Assembly (NCBI GenBank): GCA_951800145.1
Contig: CATOJE010000028.1
Span: 1 to 43,817, forward strand
Direction: 5' to 3'
From: an uncultured Lachnospiraceae bacterium
GTDB taxonomy: Bacteria; Bacillota; Clostridia; Lachnospirales; Lachnospiraceae
Length of the DNA: 43,817 nt
In this document: positions 42,796-43,817 of the stretch, piece after piece
Layout: the number at the start of each line of letters is the position of its first letter
How positions within the stretch are numbered: the stretch's first letter is position 1
Notes under the pieces: generated by a model
What the model saw: only the letters and a program-made list of their open reading frames with translations
The model's database searches: none
What the model was told of the DNA's origin: nothing
Position numbers and translations under genes: made by a program

Positions 42796-42855
42796 AATTA
42801 AGTAGAATCATAAGAGCTTAAGCGTTGATTGCCAATTATAAGGAGGAGATATTCC

Positions 42856-43596
42856 ATGATATTAAAAGTTTCCGTACCCAGCCGTTTCCAGTTCAAAACC
42901 CGTCCCAGCTTCTGCACCATGCTGATGCAGCGGGAGGGGGAAATCCACTACATCGGCGGCGCTGATATTCTGCCTGCGCCCTTAGAGGGGGAAGCAGAGC
43001 AGGAGATGATCAATAAGCTGGGCGGCCCCCAGGCAAAGGAAGCGCGATCCAGGCTGATCGAGCATAACCTGCGCCTGGTGGTCTACATAGCCAAAAAGTT
43101 TGATAACACAGCCGTGGGGGTGGAGGACCTGATCTCCATCGGCACCATCGGCTTAATCAAAGCCATCAATACCTTTAATCCGGAGAAAAATATCAAGCTG
43201 GCCACCTACGCGTCCCGCTGTATTGAAAATGAGATTCTGATGTATTTGCGGAGAAACAGCAAGACAAAAATGGAGGTTTCTATCGATGAGCCTCTGAATG
43301 TGGACTGGGACGGAAATGAGCTGCTGCTGTCCGATATTTTAGGCACGGATGAGGATGTGATCTATAAGGACCTGGAAACAGAAACCGAGCGCGGCCTTTT
43401 AAATGCGGCCATCAGCCGGCTAAATCCCAGAGAGCAGAAGATCGTGGAGCTGCGGTACGGGCTGAGCAATGAGGACGGGGAGGAGATGACACAGAAGGAG
43501 GTGGCGGATCTTTTAGGGATATCCCAGTCATACATATCACGGCTGGAGAAGAAGATTATGAAGCGGCTTAAGAAAGAAATCGTGAGGTTTCAGTAG
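42856..43596 (+). CDS. sigE: RNA polymerase sporulation sigma factor SigE (pro-sigma-E)
   Basis: The early mother-cell sigma factor, made as an inactive precursor. The first 31 residues form the pro-sequence, ending before YIGG ([14 protein letters not shown] aligns with the B. subtilis cleavage region). Region 2 has [27 protein letters not shown] and [19 protein letters not shown]. Region 3 starts [19 protein letters not shown]. Region 4 ends with [26 protein letters not shown] 42856 follows AAGGAGGAG, giving 246 residues. The dispersed repeat begins directly after the stop, and sigG, often next, is not in the window. Confidence 0.95.
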   Translation: MILKVSVPSRFQFKTRPSFCTMLMQREGEIHYIGGADILPAPLEGEAEQEMINKLGGPQAKEARSRLIEHNLRLVVYIAKKFDNTAVGVEDLISIGTIGLIKAINTFNPEKNIKLATYASRCIENEILMYLRRNSKTKMEVSIDEPLNVDWDGNELLLSDILGTDEDVIYKDLETETERGLLNAAISRLNPREQKIVELRYGLSNEDGEEMTQKEVADLLGISQSYISRLEKKIMKRLKKEIVRFQ

Positions 43597-43817
43597 GTTG
43601 CTATTTCAGTGAGTCGCGGATGGTTAGGGATCGCTGGCTAAGTGTATTTTTAAACCCGCCAGGAATCTCTGGCCAAATGTTTTGCAGCCCGTTAGGAGCC
43701 ACAGGCAGCGACAAAAGATGCAGGCGCATATTCGCCAGGAAGCTACGCCCGCGTCAGGCCGGGTCCCAACGTCACCGCGCTCTCGCTCCGCCGAAAGCGT
43801 AGCGGACGCATAAGGTC
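43597..43817 (-). repeat. Dispersed intergenic repeat, right copy (inverted)
   Basis: Read on the minus strand, this copy has an outer GC-rich end (43792-43817, not present in the left copy because of the window edge) and the conserved block 43718-43791. Two diverged modules of 33-34 bp lie around 43627-43693, and GAAATAGCAA lies close to the sigE stop. No terminator other than this element is visible after sigE, so it may serve as the transcript end. Confidence 0.75.

Noticed and set aside
42829-42855. An upstream ATG for sigE at 42829
   Set aside because: The strong AAGGAGGAG lies downstream of it and directs the ATG at 42856.
1-43817. tRNA, rRNA or prophage genes
   Set aside because: No cloverleaf-like or rRNA sequence, integrase, capsid or terminase pattern was recognised on either strand.

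Overview
This window looks like a chromosomal piece of a spore-forming, low-to-medium GC Firmicute, most likely a gut Lachnospiraceae (Clostridium cluster XIVa type). The evidence is strong AGGAGG ribosome sites throughout, the spoIIGA-sigE sporulation pair, a Spo0E-like peptide, MraZ-controlled division genes, a DUF1292 protein and BTAD-type regulation. Family and genus are inferences; no rRNA or tRNA gene is visible. Both ends carry the same dispersed repeat in opposite orientation, so the window is plausibly a whole contig that broke at repeats.

Layout. Bases 1-235: repeat copy with three 35-bp modules. 337-6298: a plus-strand run of gltX, a UvrD-like helicase, a corrinoid adenosyltransferase, a MATE exporter and a DUF1292 protein, closed by a terminator. 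6098-6833: a decayed RelE/Phd toxin-antitoxin pair on the minus strand. 7009-8106: ychF (minus). 8107-8564: an intergenic region with the ychF promoter and a terminator hairpin in front of the next operon. 8568-20937: a surface-structure locus. It holds a BTAD regulator, a small partner protein, a 1697-residue fibro-slime/Cna-B adhesin, four TasA/camelysin-like proteins, a SipW-type signal peptidase and a fifth TasA-like protein with an MPKTG cell-wall sorting signal. 21035-22717: an AAA-ATPase/PD-(D/E)XK protein (minus). 22943-26754: fumarase and malic enzyme converging on enolase. 26955-27991: lgt and a Spo0E-like peptide. 28105-43596: a long division/cell-wall/sporulation run of mraZ, rsmH, ftsL, two penicillin-binding transpeptidases, mraY, murD, ftsW, murA, divIB, ftsZ, spoIIGA and sigE. 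43597-43817: the second repeat copy.

The most interesting part is 8568-20937. It is a self-contained candidate secretion and assembly system for a TasA-like extracellular fibre: dedicated SipW peptidase, five paralogous substrates, a wall-anchored member and a giant adhesin, under a BTAD regulator. Base composition changes sharply inside it, from about 60% GC to 30-43% GC in hand-counted lines. This suggests that the exposed modules are exchanged as a mosaic. The division cluster also has oddities: FtsW carries a repetitive Gly/Pro/Arg-rich N-terminal extension of about 165 residues, the two transpeptidases have non-standard active-site motifs, and the spoIIGA promoter has the wide spacer and 0A-like boxes expected for Spo0A control.
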